Shown one piece after another: positions 37,581 through 50,051 of a DNA stretch of 64,000 nucleotides. The DNA lies in the NCBI GenBank assembly GCA_963082975.1, contig OY720346.1, positions 68,501,267-68,565,266 of the forward strand. Direction: 5' to 3'. The notes under the pieces were generated by a model. That model made no database searches. It was given only the letters and a program-made list of their open reading frames with translations, and was not told the DNA's origin. How positions within the stretch are numbered: position 1 is the stretch's first letter; each line of letters starts with the position of its first letter. This stretch comes from Labia minor. Its lineage: Eukaryota > Arthropoda > Insecta > Dermaptera > Spongiphoridae. A program made the position numbers and the translations under genes.

Positions 37581-37782
37581 TATATTAGGATTTTAAACAA
37601 TTTCAAACATTTTTTTATTAATGAATTTTTTAAACACCTCCATTTAACTGTATTTATTAAAATAATTTAAAATAATAAATAATAAAAATATTAAATTTTA
37701 TAATTTTTGATAAGATCATTTTTCAAAATACCTATATATACTCGTATATGTATAACAATATAATTCAAAACACTTCAAAATA

Positions 37783-38116
37783 AACATTATATAAGAATCT
37801 TATCTTATTATGCTAGCTAAAATTGTATATATCTATCTATATTTCTATATATATATTGGTTCTCAAAAACCGCTCTAACGATTTTTTTCAAATTCACACT
37901 AGAAATAGTATTTATAAAGAAAAATTAAGTTTTATTGATCATATCTCTTGAAACATACAGCTTCATTATTTATTTCTTAATTAAAAATTATATATGGGTG
38001 ACGTCATACTCCCGCCTTTTTTTAAAGGATATTGTATTAATATTTTTTTTATATTTAAAATATTTTAAAATTTATTATTTAATTTCGAAATAAAATTAAA
38101 AATATTTATTTTTAAT

Positions 38117-38155
<39 letters not shown>

Positions 38156-38870
38156 CTCTCTCAAAAAAAATAACAACAAAATAAAAAATGGTTTGGTATT
38201 TGGTGTCGGAAGATGGTAAAAAGATTATCTAAATATCTTAGACAAGTGGGTAAAGGCGCTGTTTTGACGAGTCAACTTCGCAGGATCGAAACGGGCGGAA
38301 AATAATTTTTTTTTTTTATCTATTATTTTTTAATAAATTACTATTTTATATTTATTTATTCATTGTTCTTTTATTAAATTTAATATTTATTAATATTATT
38401 TATTATTAATTTATATATGGACAAATGACACTCATATTGAAATTTGACTCCCGCCTTTTTTTAAAAGATATTGTATTAATATTTTTTTTATATTTAAAAT
38501 ATTTTAAAATTTTTTATTTAATTTCGAAATAAAATTAAAAATATATATTTTAATAATATTTTATAATTATAAATTACGATATATATTTATCATTCTTCCA
38601 ATAAAAAAAAAATATTCATGCACTTAGAAACATATCTAATAATACATATTTATGTATTATTGAGGACCCCAAGTTCCATTCATTTTAATCAGATTGATGC
38701 AATGATGCAACATTTAATAATTGTAATAAATAATTAAAGAATTGTATATCAGCTCGGTGTCCCAAGTATTAATATTACCAGCCAAACCCAATATAATAAT
38801 GAATTATTTTTTTTAACTTAATTACCTAGCCGAGGCTCGGGGTCCCGGTGTGATCTTAATATATTGTCAG
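37783..38870 (+). repeat. Family F repeat with internal duplication
   Basis: Left end TCTTATCTTATTATGCTAGC as at 31433. A block CTCCCGCCTTTTTTTAAAG..AATATTTTTTTTATATTTAA occurs twice (38009-38110 and 38448-38545). (TA)n at 38121-38151. The right part, CTCGGTGTCCCAAGTATTAA to GCCGAGGCTCGGGGTCCC, is repeated at 38994-39093. Confidence 0.6.
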
Positions 38871-38993
38871 AATTAGATAAATAATGTAGAGAGAAAAATT
38901 ATTTAAAAATAGATATTTATTTAAATGAAATAAAATTATTTAATTTACAGAATGAAAATGTCTATAATAATGTCTAAACATTTTTTCGAGCGA

Positions 38994-39093
38994 CAGCTCG
39001 GTATCCCAGGTATTAATATTATCAGCCAAACCCAATAATAATGAATCATTTTTTTTAACTTAAGTACCGAGCCGAGGCTCGGGGTCCCTGTAC
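38994..39093 (+). repeat. Family F right-end repeat unit, second copy
   Basis: CAGCTCGGTATCCCAGGTAT, AGCCAAACCCAATAATAATG, then ACCGAGCCGAGGCTCGGGGT. GAGCCGAGGCTC is a perfect inverted repeat that would form a hairpin. About 240 bp after the first unit. Followed by (TTA)n at 39127-39152. Confidence 0.7.
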
Positions 39094-39550
39094 TTATATT
39101 AAAACCAAATGTACATTGTCTAAATTATTATTATTATTATTATTATATTTTTTATTCTTTAAAATATAAAAAGAAGACTTATTCTATTTTTTTTCCAATA
39201 CTTTAAAAGAAAGTTGAGAAGGAGAAATAGCAGTGTTGAATTTGTTGAGATCGATAGACCCCTCTCTAATCCTAATATGATGATAAAAAGAAAATGGCGA
39301 TTAAACTATATTTAAAGTCAATATCATTCCCGTTATATCTATTCAAGGAGAAAATTTCCATAAACGATATTACTAAAATTTTAAGACTATGAAGTGGGCC
39401 AAGAAGAAGGGTGGGAAGAAATAGAAGGAAAGAAAACTATTTTATCGAAAGTATCATGGGATGCGAAAAAAGAGTTAGAAGAATTTAGGAGGGGGAAGGA
39501 GGAAGGAGAAAAAATAGTAATTTTTTCTCAATCATTTTATTTATTTTTTT
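39094..39550. other. Mixed sequence, no gene
   Basis: The purine-rich frame at 39394-39530 (GKEEGEKI-like) is low-complexity and runs into family A. Confidence 0.45.
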
Positions 39551-39665
39551 ACTATCTCGCCAGAGATAGTATTGCGATCATGAAAATTTTCGATGTTGAG
39601 ATTTTGATGTTTTTATACGTTTTGAAGGTTCCTGAATCATTTTCACTAAGGTTGAGAAAAATGTC

Positions 39666-39701
<36 letters not shown>

Positions 39702-40153
39702 GACAAGATTACGCATAAACGGTTTGAGCTAGAATGATGAAATTTGGTACATGGACATTATTCAAAATTCATAGTTTTCTATCAACTTTTGAGAAATGTA
39801 GCTCAACCGGAAGAGGGTCATTACCTACAACGTTTTGATTTTTTTTCCTCTAAAGTGACCATAAAAATAAAAATATATGTTTGATAATTTTTCACATGAT
39901 AATTGTATAAAACTGCTATATATAGAATTTCAGCTTGATTGAATTGCTGAAAGTACCAGAATTAATTTTTTAACACTGCAAATCTCACGCGCCAACACGT
40001 GCCATGGTGCCATCAATAAAAAGCCAAACATGCGCTGGTTTAATATTTATTATTTATAATTTATAATTACTTAAATTTAATTTAAATATAATATATTATG
40101 TTATTTAATCCACTTCAAATTGCGAGATAGTCGAGTGGAGACACTCCAGCTAA
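39551..40153 (+). mobile_element. Family A element, copy 8, complete
   Basis: ACTATCTCGCCAGAGATAGT to GAGTGGAGACACTCCAGCTAA, (TG)n at about 39667-39701. Preceded and followed by T runs. Confidence 0.9.
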
Positions 40154-40782
40154 TTTTTTTTATACTATTAAAACAAAAATGTTTTGTTTTTCATCATCTC
40201 CCACATAAAATATTTAATTAAAAATATTTCTAATCATGTTGAAAAATAAATAAGTAAGTAAATAAAAAAAAGATAATTAAATTATTAATTTTAAATGAAG
40301 TAATAATAAATTCTCTCTTAAGTGATGTAATTGTTTAATAAATTTGTTCTTATGATTTAAATTGTTATTATCTTAAAAAAAGTCATTATTTAGTTTTCAA
40401 AAATAATTATTGTTATTTTTATAATGATATCAAAATTTTAAGTGTTTTTGTTATTACTAAAAGTCTTTCCATCCTCCTACAGGCTTACATTCATTCTTTT
40501 CACAATTTTACATGCAAATTATATGCCTTTATCTAAATTTAAATTTGGTCTTATTTTACAGAAAATTAAAATATATAATAGAATATAATACCCTTATCTT
40601 AGTAGTAATAGTTTTAAGTAAATCGAAGTAAAAAGTTTATTTTTTCTCTCTTTCTATCTCGTTCTTCCCCAAGTGGAAGAAAGTTAAGCAAGAAGTTCAA
40701 TGACTTGAATAGGCGACTCTCTGGTGGCATAACTTTTTATAATTTTAATATATAATATAATACAAGACACGCAGCAGCAACG

Positions 40783-40816
<34 letters not shown>

Positions 40817-41568
40817 AAGTTGATAAAGAATTTATAATTTGTTTATAGAAAGCGGGTGGAGGAAAGTTGCTCCTGTGTCTGTGCCCCTTCAAGTAGAATT
40901 TTAGGAATGTTGCCGGCAATGGATGATGATGGGTCATTATCCTTCCTCCCTTCAATGGGAATGGGGAAAGAAAAAGAAGGGTGGGAGGGCGTGTGATAAG
41001 AAAGGATAGATATATTGTCCCATATTGATGATTCGATGACATCACGAATGTAATTATAGATTGCTAATGAAGATAAACGGGACAATGGGGTGGATGTAGG
41101 AACTGGATGGTTGAAATTTTACTTATTAATCAAATGAATAATAACCAACACAATCTGAGAATTACAACTACATTTGTTACAATCCAAATAGTAATTAATC
41201 ATAGATGTATAGAATGAAACAAACATCTCCCATACACTTCTCTTCTCTTTCTCTCCTCCAACTCCCCCTCCCCCTCGCTCTCTCTCTCTCTCTTAAAGTC
41301 AACAAGAATGAGCTTAATTAAATAATATTCTTTTAATTACTCTTTATGTAGTAAATTATTAATTGTAGATCTTATTTAATATTTAAGTTTTAATAACTAT
41401 ATATACGAAAACTTGTTAACATTTTTATGACACAAGTTTGATATAAATTTATAAGAGAAAACTTTTCAATTATAATTTTTCAAAATAAAAATATCAAATA
41501 ATTAATTTTAAAAATTATATGTGAAATTATAAATATATAAATATATGTATATATTATGTATATATATA
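40154..41568. other. AT-rich sequence; (CAA)n and unique island
   Basis: (ACA)n at about 40775-40816. The non-repetitive island 40640-41300 is GC-richer; its minus-strand frames (up to 102 aa) are driven by the triplet run and not supported. (CT)n at 41276-41294. Confidence 0.4.
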
Positions 41569-42023
41569 CGAGAGTGGGGTGAAAAGTTTCCGGCCTGACC
41601 AAGAAAAACGATATTTTAAAATTTTTTTTTTTTGCTTTATTTTTCAACATTCAAGATAGGTGAGAACTGTACGATGTCAGCTGAGCGTGTGCGAAATATT
41701 TTGCACAACCATTTGAACATGGAAAGCTGTGTCCAACGTAGGTGCCGCGTTTGCTAACTTTAGACCAAAAACTGCTTCGAAAAACCATTTCTACCGACAA
41801 TTTGGCGCTGTAGGCGTAATCCAAACGAATTTTTGTGTCGATTCATAACTGTTGATGAAACTTAAATTAAATTAAATTAATTAATTAAATTAATTAAATT
41901 AAATAAAACACCTTTATGAGAAATGGATCAGTGTTGATGGAGATTATGTTGAAAAATATAACAAAAAAAATTTAAAAACATCGTTTTTCTTGGTAAGGCC
42001 GGAAACTTTTCACCCCACCCACA
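41569..42023 (+). pseudogene. Mariner transposon, internally deleted (lineage 3)
   Basis: Inverted ends: GTGGGGTGAAAAGTTTCCGG at the left and CCGGAAACTTTTCACCCCAC at the right. Interior keeps dead transposase pieces: VRNILHNHLNMESCVQRR-like, then RRNPNEFLCRFITVDET (the first catalytic aspartate context VDET), a large deletion replaced by TTAATTAAATTAAT repeats, and YEKWISVDGDYVEKY, the mariner C-terminus. Stops occur between pieces. Only the DDE middle is missing. Confidence 0.87.
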
Positions 42024-43565
42024 AATAAATAAATGTGTTATGTTATATATATTTCAATTATCCATTTTTTAATCAATTTTTATTTATTTTAATTTATTTA
42101 TTTATAAATCTAAAATAAAACATTTTAATAAAAGCTCATGCCATATGTGATTTTAATATTTCGTTTATTATTCAAAAAAAAAGATGATTAATTGATTATT
42201 TTCAGTTTGATTTAATAAATAAATAAATTTTAATGAAACAACCTTTTCCCTTTATTTATTTATTTTTCCCCGGGATGTTTATCTTCTTTTCGACCTTCTC
42301 AACCCTTCAATCCCACCATATTTATTCCAAGAACACCATAAAACATAAAAAAAGAAAATAAACCATTATTTTTTTCACGAAAATACGGATGAGGAGAAAT
42401 TTTGGGTCAATACTTCAGATGCACAAAGGCGTGTTAATTATTTTTTTTTTCTTTATTTTTCTAATGTGTATGTAGGGTTAATGTAATTATTCATCCATTT
42501 TACTGAGTATTTTTGACTTTTTATACATTGAAATGAACTCCATTAATTATTTAGACGGAAAGTCTCGGAACAGAATCAACTCCAACCACCCTCTTACCCC
42601 AGTAACCCAAGATATTGTCATTCTTTTTTTAATCACAAACCAACCAATCTCTACTCCATTTCCTTAATTAATAGAATTACTCTAATATCATAAAAACCAG
42701 TACTTTTTTAATATTTAATAATTTTAAATTGCAAAAAAAAACTCAATAAGCAAATAAATAAAATTAAATAAATAGACAAAAAAATCTAATTTTTAAAAAT
42801 TTCCTTTTGATAAATAAATATTTGATTAATTAGAATAATTCAAAAAGAAAAATTATATAATATTGACTAAAAGTTTTACTAATGGTTCTTGTTAGTTTAA
42901 TTTAATAAATAAATAATTTCTATTTGACCTAGATTATAACCCCGGGGAGAAATAAAACCCATATAACTCATATTATTTTTTGTTTATTTAAAAAAATAAA
43001 AAGTAATATAAATCTTAATTTCATAATCCTGGAATAATATTAAACTAATATCCAATGATACTAATGGAGTAAAATAAGTTTAAATTGCAATTATAAAAAT
43101 TATGACATATATATAAATATATATGTCTAACTTTGAAAATTACCAATAAAATTATTTACCAAATTAATATGAAATTAGCAATAATTACAGGCTCATAGAA
43201 ATATATTTATATATTTAATGAAAGTTTAAGGTATTATTAAATTGTATTAGCTTAATAAATGAAACTAATGTAAATTGTTTTTTCCATATTTTAAAAAATA
43301 ATATGATTAAAATATCATATGTTGAATTTATATTAAATTGTCATTGGAATGATAGGAAAATTTAATTTAGCCCCTTGAAGATAGACAATCAATGATGACA
43401 TGCTACTTCATTTAAGTGACTTCTTTCTCATCTTAAATAAGAGTCTATTATTGACTACGATAAGTAAATTTAATACTTATTACTATACTTAAGTAAAATA
43501 TACTTATTTTTATTTAAGTTATCATAATAATTATTTATTTATTTTTCTTATTGATTTATTGATTT
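42024..43565. other. AT-rich sequence, no gene
   Basis: 42260-42660 is moderately GC-richer and unique. No repeat or coding signal. Confidence 0.45.
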
Positions 43566-43857
43566 TATGGGTCGCCAAACTTTTTTATCTATAATTTTTC
43601 GAAATTCTCATCGACCCCCATAAAAGTAATTTTCTGTTAATAAAAATAAAACTATTAGATCATGTATTTGGACATTTACTTTAAATACTTTCACATAATT
43701 TTAAATATTTAATAATAGTACATTGAGTAATAATAGTTTGATGTAAAATATATTAATGTTGAAATTTTACTACCTTAATATTTCTGGCTTAGATTGACCC
43801 CCACCTTGGTTAAACAGAACACAGGGGGTCTATATAGACCGCCTTAGCGACCTCTGG
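43566..43857. mobile_element. Probable decayed hAT element
   Basis: GGGTCGCCAAACTTTTTTAT at the left and, inverted, CCGCCTTAGCGACCTCTGG at the right, with CGACCCCC/GACCCCCACC inside, resemble hAT termini. No target duplication could be matched. Confidence 0.5.
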
Positions 43858-44541
43858 TCTAATTATTGAATTTATAAAGATTTCCTTTTCTGATTAAGAA
43901 TTCAAAGATTCTATTGAAGAAGTCATTTCAATATTAAATTTAGAATAAGAAAAATAACAAAAATGAACCTAATAAAACCCATTAAAATTTCAAAAAATAA
44001 TAACCCTACTACTAATACTTAAATATTGATTTTTCAGTTGAAAAGTTTACAAAGAATTCTTAAAATATTTTTTTTTACTGACCGGTGATAGGAATAGGAA
44101 GGGAAGGAATTGTTTTATATAATGATGAATATTTGTTTATTTTTTTATTTTTTTTTTCCTTTTTTGGAAAAATAATTTAGATTGCTATTTGGATTTTGGA
44201 TGATATTAGATATATAAGAAATTAATCTGTCCTGAAATGAGAATTCAGTTTAGTAAAGGCTGTGATTGGAAGGGGAAGGGGTTGAAAAAAATACAATTAA
44301 TTTAAAAATATCAGAACAAAAGCTCTAGCAAACAGATTGAAAGGCATATTCTCTCTATAGATAGCGAGATCGAGCTAGCGATGGTACGGGGGGGGGGGGG
44401 AGGAAAGCGAGTGGTCATGACAGTGATCGAGAGGCAATAGCCACTGGTGGAGAGGAGCTGATGGGAGTGTAGAGAAATGATGGGTGAGTATGGGATAGGT
44501 GGAATGGTGGGAGGATGGGATGTGGGAGGACTGCACATTGC
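43858..44541. other. AT-rich then GC-rich unique block
   Basis: 44320-44541 is GC-rich with a 13-G run (about 44388-44400). It abuts the repeated block at 44542; the 109-aa minus-strand frame crosses that junction and is not supported. Confidence 0.4.
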
Positions 44542-44990
44542 ACCACCGCCAGCTGTTCTGATTGACACGTTGATCAGGCCTCCTGGGATGGACTCGTCCC
44601 GGATCGGAAGGTAATCCTTAAAATAGGTATCTATGTTCATTTAATTAGAAAATTTGCTTTTGATATGAAATAATAGGTCATCTGAATTTAGTCAGTTAAG
44701 GAATTATTCCAAAATGGAGAGGAATAATATTATACTGTTTCCATGTTCCATTGAATAAATGTTAAATCATGTCTCTATATATAGGATGGAGTTAAATAAA
44801 CTTTTAAAATATATGTTAATAAATAATTAATACAAACGCGCATTAATACATCGAATAATCAATATATATATAATTTCCTATGTATGTATGTAATGTCTGT
44901 AACATTATGAAGTTAGTTACTAATTTAGAATTTTAGAATTTACATATTTTATTGAATTTAAAATACTTAAACAAAAATTTGAAATACAAA
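44542..44990 (+). repeat. Dispersed repeat with a GC-rich 5' block, second copy
   Basis: Near-identical to 1367-1790, from CCACCGCCAGCTGTTCTGAT through AATAGGTATCTATGTTCATT to the TATGAAGTTAGTTAC block. Confidence 0.75.
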
Positions 44991-45330
44991 TTGGAATAAT
45001 CTAATTTTTGATATTAATATTATTTTTTTATCATAAAAGAGAATTTATTAAACATAATAAACATAAAAAGAAACCTATCAAAATTATCAATTTGTTACTA
45101 ACTTCGTTTTTATAAAATTTTGTTTTGTTATTATTAAATATTGAAAAAAAATAACAAAAAATATTACGACGATTTGAATAAAGTTATTAATTGTATATTT
45201 AAACATTGTGTTGTTTTGTAAGTATTTGAAACAAAAATTCCTATAAATTATTATTATTAATCAATCTCGTGCGCCTAGAAGCCGCCTGTCCCTCTAAGAG
45301 TTTTATGCTGACGGCAGCATATAATACCGT
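44960..45330 (+). repeat. Family E repeat, uninterrupted copy
   Basis: Contains both halves found at 3520-3649 and 4262-4495 joined directly: ACTAACTTCGTTTTTATAAA crosses the site where family A sits in the other copy. Ends near GCAGCATATAATACC, beside the large inverted repeat. Confidence 0.8.
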
Positions 45331-45353
45331 GAACTGCTAGTAAAGCAAATTAT

Positions 45354-45728
45354 ATCTAATCAAAAACATACCTGTTAAAAAGGGGGCCAAGTTCCTATCG
45401 GCTATTTGTTTGCCTAAAAAAGGGTTCAAATCCATCCCAATGCCAAGTTTAGATGCACTTCAAAATCAATCATAATCATTTTTATCAACAGCCTGATCCA
45501 CTGGTAAACATTTGGCATTCCAAAGAATCGCCACCACACCCAGTCCTCCGCCTCCTGCATCCAGGCACGCCACTTTATTCACCTCAACGGTCCATCTGGC
45601 CGAAATTCACTTTACCATACACCCAACTTAAAATATAGTATAGTTGTTAAAATACGTAGGTACACGGTTTAAAATATCTAAAATTATAATACTTAGAAAT
45701 TTGAACTTGGCAGGTTTTCGTGCTGTAC
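45354..45728 (+). repeat. Large inverted repeat, left arm (SINE-like promoter)
   Basis: Pairs with 45975-46349 with only about three differences over 375 bp. GGTTCAAATCC (45423-45433) is a perfect pol III B box and GGGCCAAGTTCC (45384-45395) a weak A box, pointing inwards. The 61-aa frame is identical in both arms but resembles no protein. Origin unknown. Confidence 0.9.
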
Positions 45729-45974
45729 AAAACACTCGGTCCCACACCAAGTCCTCCGCCTCCTGCATCCAGGCACACTACACGCCACTTTATTCACGTC
45801 AACGGTCCATCTGGCCGAAATTCACTTTACCATATACCCAACTTAAAATATGGTATAGTTGTTAAAATACGTAGGTACTTGGTTTAAAATATCTACAATT
45901 TTAATACTTATAATTAGCAGGTTAATTTATATATTTAAATAATAAATATAATTATACAATTAATCTAGTGTTAC
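45729..45974 (+). repeat. Spacer of inverted repeat with a third partial unit
   Basis: 45738-45900 repeats the inner half of the left arm (AGTCCTCCGCCTCCTGCATC to TTAAAATACGTAGGTAC) in direct orientation, more diverged, with a 7-bp insertion, and without the promoter part. Confidence 0.85.
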
Positions 45975-46349
45975 GTACAGTACGAAAACCTGCCAAGTTC
46001 AAATTTCTAAGTATTATAATTTTAGATATTTTAAACCATGTACCTACGTATTTTAACAACTATACTATATTTTAAGTTGGGTGTATGGTAAAGTGAATTT
46101 CGGCCAGATGGACCGTTGAGGTGAATAAAGTGGCGTGCCTGGATGCAGGAGGCGGAGGACTGGGTGTGGTGGCGATTCTTTGGAATGCCAAATGTTTACC
46201 AGTGGATCAGGCTGTTGATAAAAATGATTATGATTGATTTTGAAGTGCATCTAACCTTGGCATTGGGATGGATTTGAACCCTTTTTTAGGCAAACAAATA
46301 GCCGATAGGAACTTGGCCCCCTTTTTAACAGGTATGTTTTTGATTAGAT
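45975..46349 (-). repeat. Large inverted repeat, right arm
   Basis: Reverse complement of 45354-45728. Carries the same B box on the minus strand, pointing inwards. Both arms start at ATCTAATCAAAAACATACC. Confidence 0.9.
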
Positions 46350-46682
46350 TTCAATACTTTTTTTTAAGAAAGCTTCCTATTTTTTCCTTTTTGTGCCGCG
46401 CCATTCTTAGCCTTTGAAGTAATTTTGTGTTTAAAAAAATTGCAAATTTTTTTAAATTAAAAATTATATTTGTTTATATATTAAATATAATAATTTTATT
46501 TGTTCTTTTATTTTATAGTTCTGAATTTCCAACTTGTATTGAATAATAAATAATTAGAACTATTAATATTAATTGAAAATTATATAGAAACTGTTAAGTT
46601 ATAACAATAAAAATAAACAAACATTAATTTAAATTATAAAGTAAAATGGTTTAACACTATTATATATATTTATAATTTACAC
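46350..46682. other. AT-rich sequence, no gene
   Basis: Nothing recognised. Confidence 0.5.
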
Positions 46683-46960
46683 CTAACGCTACTTGTATAG
46701 GTAAAATGTCACTTCCGGTAGTCAGATCATGATGAAATTTGGTATGTGAATTTTTTTCATATTTTTAAATCTATATACAAAATATGAAGCAAATATCTCG
46801 AAGCAAACTGGTACTTTACTTGAAAGGTAAACGCAACCAGTGTAGGTAAAGTACCACTTCCGGTTAACCGATTTTGACGAACTTTTAAAAGAAATCTACA
46901 AACTGTGAATAATATCGGTGTACCAAATTTCGAAGTCCTAGCTTGATTAGTTTCTGACAA
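46683..46960 (+). repeat. Family C repeat, second copy
   Basis: CGCTACTTGTATAGGTAAAA to CGAAGTCCTAGCTTGATTAG, matching 19935-20215. Lacks the (ATAC)n tail. Confidence 0.85.
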
Positions 46961-47340
46961 AACCAATGAATTCGTTTGAATTCGTTAAAATCGCATTGAT
47001 ATTCGATTATAACAACTCAAGCTTGACCGATTTCTTAAATTTCATAATTTTTTGTTAACCTACTTATAACACACGACCTGTATGCCAAATTTCATAGCGC
47101 TAGGACAATTGGAAATACCCTAAGAATTTTGTTGACCAATCAGTGAATCAGTTCCAAAATAAGCTATTTTCACAGGGTCATATTTCAGGATCTACTGAAG
47201 CTATAACTATGAAATTTGGCATACTGCTTTAGTTCTAGTACATGACTACGTAGATAAAATTTTATCTCTGTACTTGCAATAGGCACTGAGATACAGGGGG
47301 GTCAAAAGTGACTCCAAACCATTCGTGTAAATATACTTAC
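46961..47340 (+). repeat. Core-like repeat fragment
   Basis: ATGCCAAATTTCATAGCGCT and later CTATGAAATTTGGCATACTG are inverted relatives of the A/B/C core, about 120 bp apart. Ends with GATACAGGGGGGTCAAAAGT. No microsatellite remains. Confidence 0.45.
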
Positions 47341-47400
47341 GGCATGCGCGCGGCTTGCTGGAACTTGGCCTGCGCACTGCCGTACGCATAGATAATTAAC

Positions 47401-47690
47401 TGAATAAAGGAGGCAGCTTGGCCGAGAATGTAGCGTAGCAATTTTCTACACAAGAAGTCGACGTTCGATTCCAACTAAGATCAAATTTTTCTAATTAATT
47501 CAATTTAACATCAAATCCCTCCTGCTCCAGGAACTGTCACTTCCTGGTTCTATACATGCGGAAGGCAACGGGAAACCACTGCATTAACATTCCTAAGAAA
47601 AATCATCATGACTGAGCAGCTTCGAAGGCTATCCAAGTCATGATGATGGCCAAACTCCGAAGGGAGACGGCACCTTAAGAAGAAGAAGAA
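47401..47690 (+). mobile_element. tRNA-derived SINE family 2
   Basis: AGCTTGGCCGAGAATGTAGC (A-box region) and ACGTTCGATTCCAACT (B box) form a tRNA-like head. The body has GGAAGGCAACGGGAAACCAC and TAAGAAAAATCATCATGACT, and the 3' end is (AAG)n after GGAGACGGCACC. The GAAG-type tail suggests mobilisation by a LINE with similar ends, such as that at 56300. Target duplication not clear. Confidence 0.85.
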
Positions 47691-48852
47691 TGATAAATAT
47701 GAAAATTGTATATTATTAATTTATTTACAGGTTGAGTACAGAGTGATTTATAGACATTTTGCATTTCTCGGGAAATAAATTGAAATGAACAAAAAAATTT
47801 ACATATGAAATAAAAATTGGTTTGTCTCTTTTTTTTATTAACAAAATCATAAACTATTGAAAATTCCCTTTCAATTTGGGTAAAAGTTAGTAAAAAGGTA
47901 AGTTGGTAAAAGTTGGTAAAAAGGGCATCCAAAACCTGCTGCAATTTTTTTCTGATCATTAGTTGCTATGATTCTATAATTATAATTGTTTTTCTAATGT
48001 GATAGGAATTCATTTATCTGTCATTTTTATGAATGTTTTATGAATGTTACTTTTTTATGTTAAATTAAAAATGTGATCTTTTAAATCTCTTAAATTTATA
48101 TGTAATATTATTCCTGTAATATTATATTATTTAAAAATTTAACTTTAAATTTTAAAAAAAAATCAAGAATTATTCTTTAAAATAATAAAATTTAATTTAT
48201 ATTGTAAAATCAAAAGTATTATAAAAAATAATTTAATAAAAAAGAATTTCAAGTTTTTAATTTTTAACAAAAAGATTTTTTATTATAAAAATATGTTAAA
48301 AAAAAATTCGCACCAATTTTTTTTAACTATTATACTGATTTAAGTTAATTTAGCAGAATGTTTTTTTTTTCTTGCTTTATCTGTCAATATATTAATAAAT
48401 ATATATTTTACGCCTCATCAATATAAATATGATCAACCTAATTGATCGTGTTTCATGGTTTTCCCACCATTAAATTCTTCCTCTCTATTATACCAAAAGA
48501 AAGTTGTATATTACAGTTCATTCGCAATTTATTTTATCGTCAATTAAGTTCAATTAGTCTTGAACAAATCAAAAACAAACATTTTTTTTTTACCATCCAC
48601 CATTTTCCTTCATTTTCCTTTTCCCCGCCAATCCCTGTGAACCTCCCCCACACCCTTTGCTCTCCTTTATTTTGACGAGCTTGTGATAGATGATCAACCG
48701 ATAACGAACAACCCCCGCCTCCTTTCCCGAAAAAAAAAATAAACGCAACAACACGACGGCTGAGAAATCACGAACAACTTAACGCTCATTAATTAAATTT
48801 TTAATCCATCAGAAACAAACAGGAAACATTTGCAGGTATTTTTATTCAATGA

Positions 48853-48888
<36 letters not shown>

Positions 48889-48989
48889 TAATTCATTAAT
48901 CAATGTTAAGAAGGCATTACCATTCAAGATTCGATTTTTAATTTAGTCAAAATTTTTAAGATCGACCTTGTTGAGACATTTTTATTTAA
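47691..48989. other. AT-rich sequence, no gene
   Basis: (TA)n at 48858-48887. 48600-48830 is GC-richer and unique. Nothing recognised. Confidence 0.45.
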
Positions 48990-49520
48990 AACTAGTTGCT
49001 CAGACCACCTTCGTTACCCTTCGCTTTAGACAGGGGCTCTGTCCCCTGTATCCCCGAAGTGATACATATTTTTTTTGTTTTTTTGTTTTATTATTTCAGA
49101 AAATATACAATCTGCCTATTTTAATATAGGCAATAAGTAATTTTTATAAAATATGAAATACAATATGTGGTAGATGAAATTTGTTTGGAAGTCTGTACTC
49201 CTACATTACCTTGGTTTTTCCCATTCGGCATCCTCTCTAATATATTTTTCGCCATTCTTTCCTCTCCCATTCTAGCCACATGCCATGCAAATCACAGGCT
49301 TCTATTTTATAACCGTAACTATGTCTGGATTTTTAATTTAATCAGTAAATTAATTATATATTCGATTGGATATGTTATAATAGAGTATAATAATCCTTAA
49401 TCATGAATATTTTATTTTCATTCATTTATTGAATAATTTTAATTATAATGAAATTTAAGGAAATCTAAATTTAAAAGTAATGTTTTCGTTTAAATGTTAA
49501 ATAAAACTATAGACAAGGTA
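48990..49520. repeat. Composite repeat with an RTE-like fragment, copy 1
   Basis: Starts CTAGTTGCTCAGACCACC and GGGGCTCTGTCCCCTGTATC. At 49190-49320 the minus strand matches the RTE-like LINE (ARMGEERMAKNI region). Then TTATAATAGAGTATAATAAT..ATTGAATAATTTTAATTATA, as in 52390-52500. Confidence 0.7.
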
Positions 49521-50051
49521 AAAATATATACGTCCTTTAAAAAAATTATTTGAATATTTATTCTGATATAGTAGAATAATCAATTTTTTTTTATTTGAAT
49601 AAAATCCACAAAAAATAAAAGAAAATAAATTCAACATAAAGTACTTTAAAGCGTCTATGACTTATATTCAAATAGACGTTGTAATAATATATATCTAATA
49701 TAAAAAAATATGAATATATTAAAATTTATTATTTTTATATCTTGTGTGTCTTTGAAGTGGAAAGAAAATTAAGAAATAATAGGGAATATGTATATATATA
49801 TAAATGCAAGTGCATGAATTTATATTAAAATAAAAATAAAAAGTAAAATAAAATATTGTAACGACGAGTGTGGTGGGTGTTGTAGTTGCGATGGGGTAGT
49901 GGTAGTGGAGTGGAGTGGTTGCGGTCGTTATGAAAAATGAAAAGAACGTCCAAGATTGAAATACCAGAAGCGTATTGAAGATAGAGAGAGAGAGGTGCTG
50001 GTTAAAAGGAGACCTATTGGAGTTAGGTGGAATACGCACTTGGTCACCTAC
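49521..50051. other. AT-rich intron directly downstream of the dpr exon
   Basis: Contains the GT-rich block 49855-49930 and the donor of the exon at 50051. No other feature. Confidence 0.5.

Noticed and set aside
44311-44640. 109-aa minus-strand frame starting MNIDTYFKDYLP
   Set aside because: Its first third lies in a dispersed repeat also found at 1367 and the rest in unrelated unique sequence, so the frame crosses a repeat junction.
45453-46250. Identical 61-aa frames in both inverted-repeat arms
   Set aside because: Identity follows from the arms being recent copies; no domain, and the third unit does not keep the frame.
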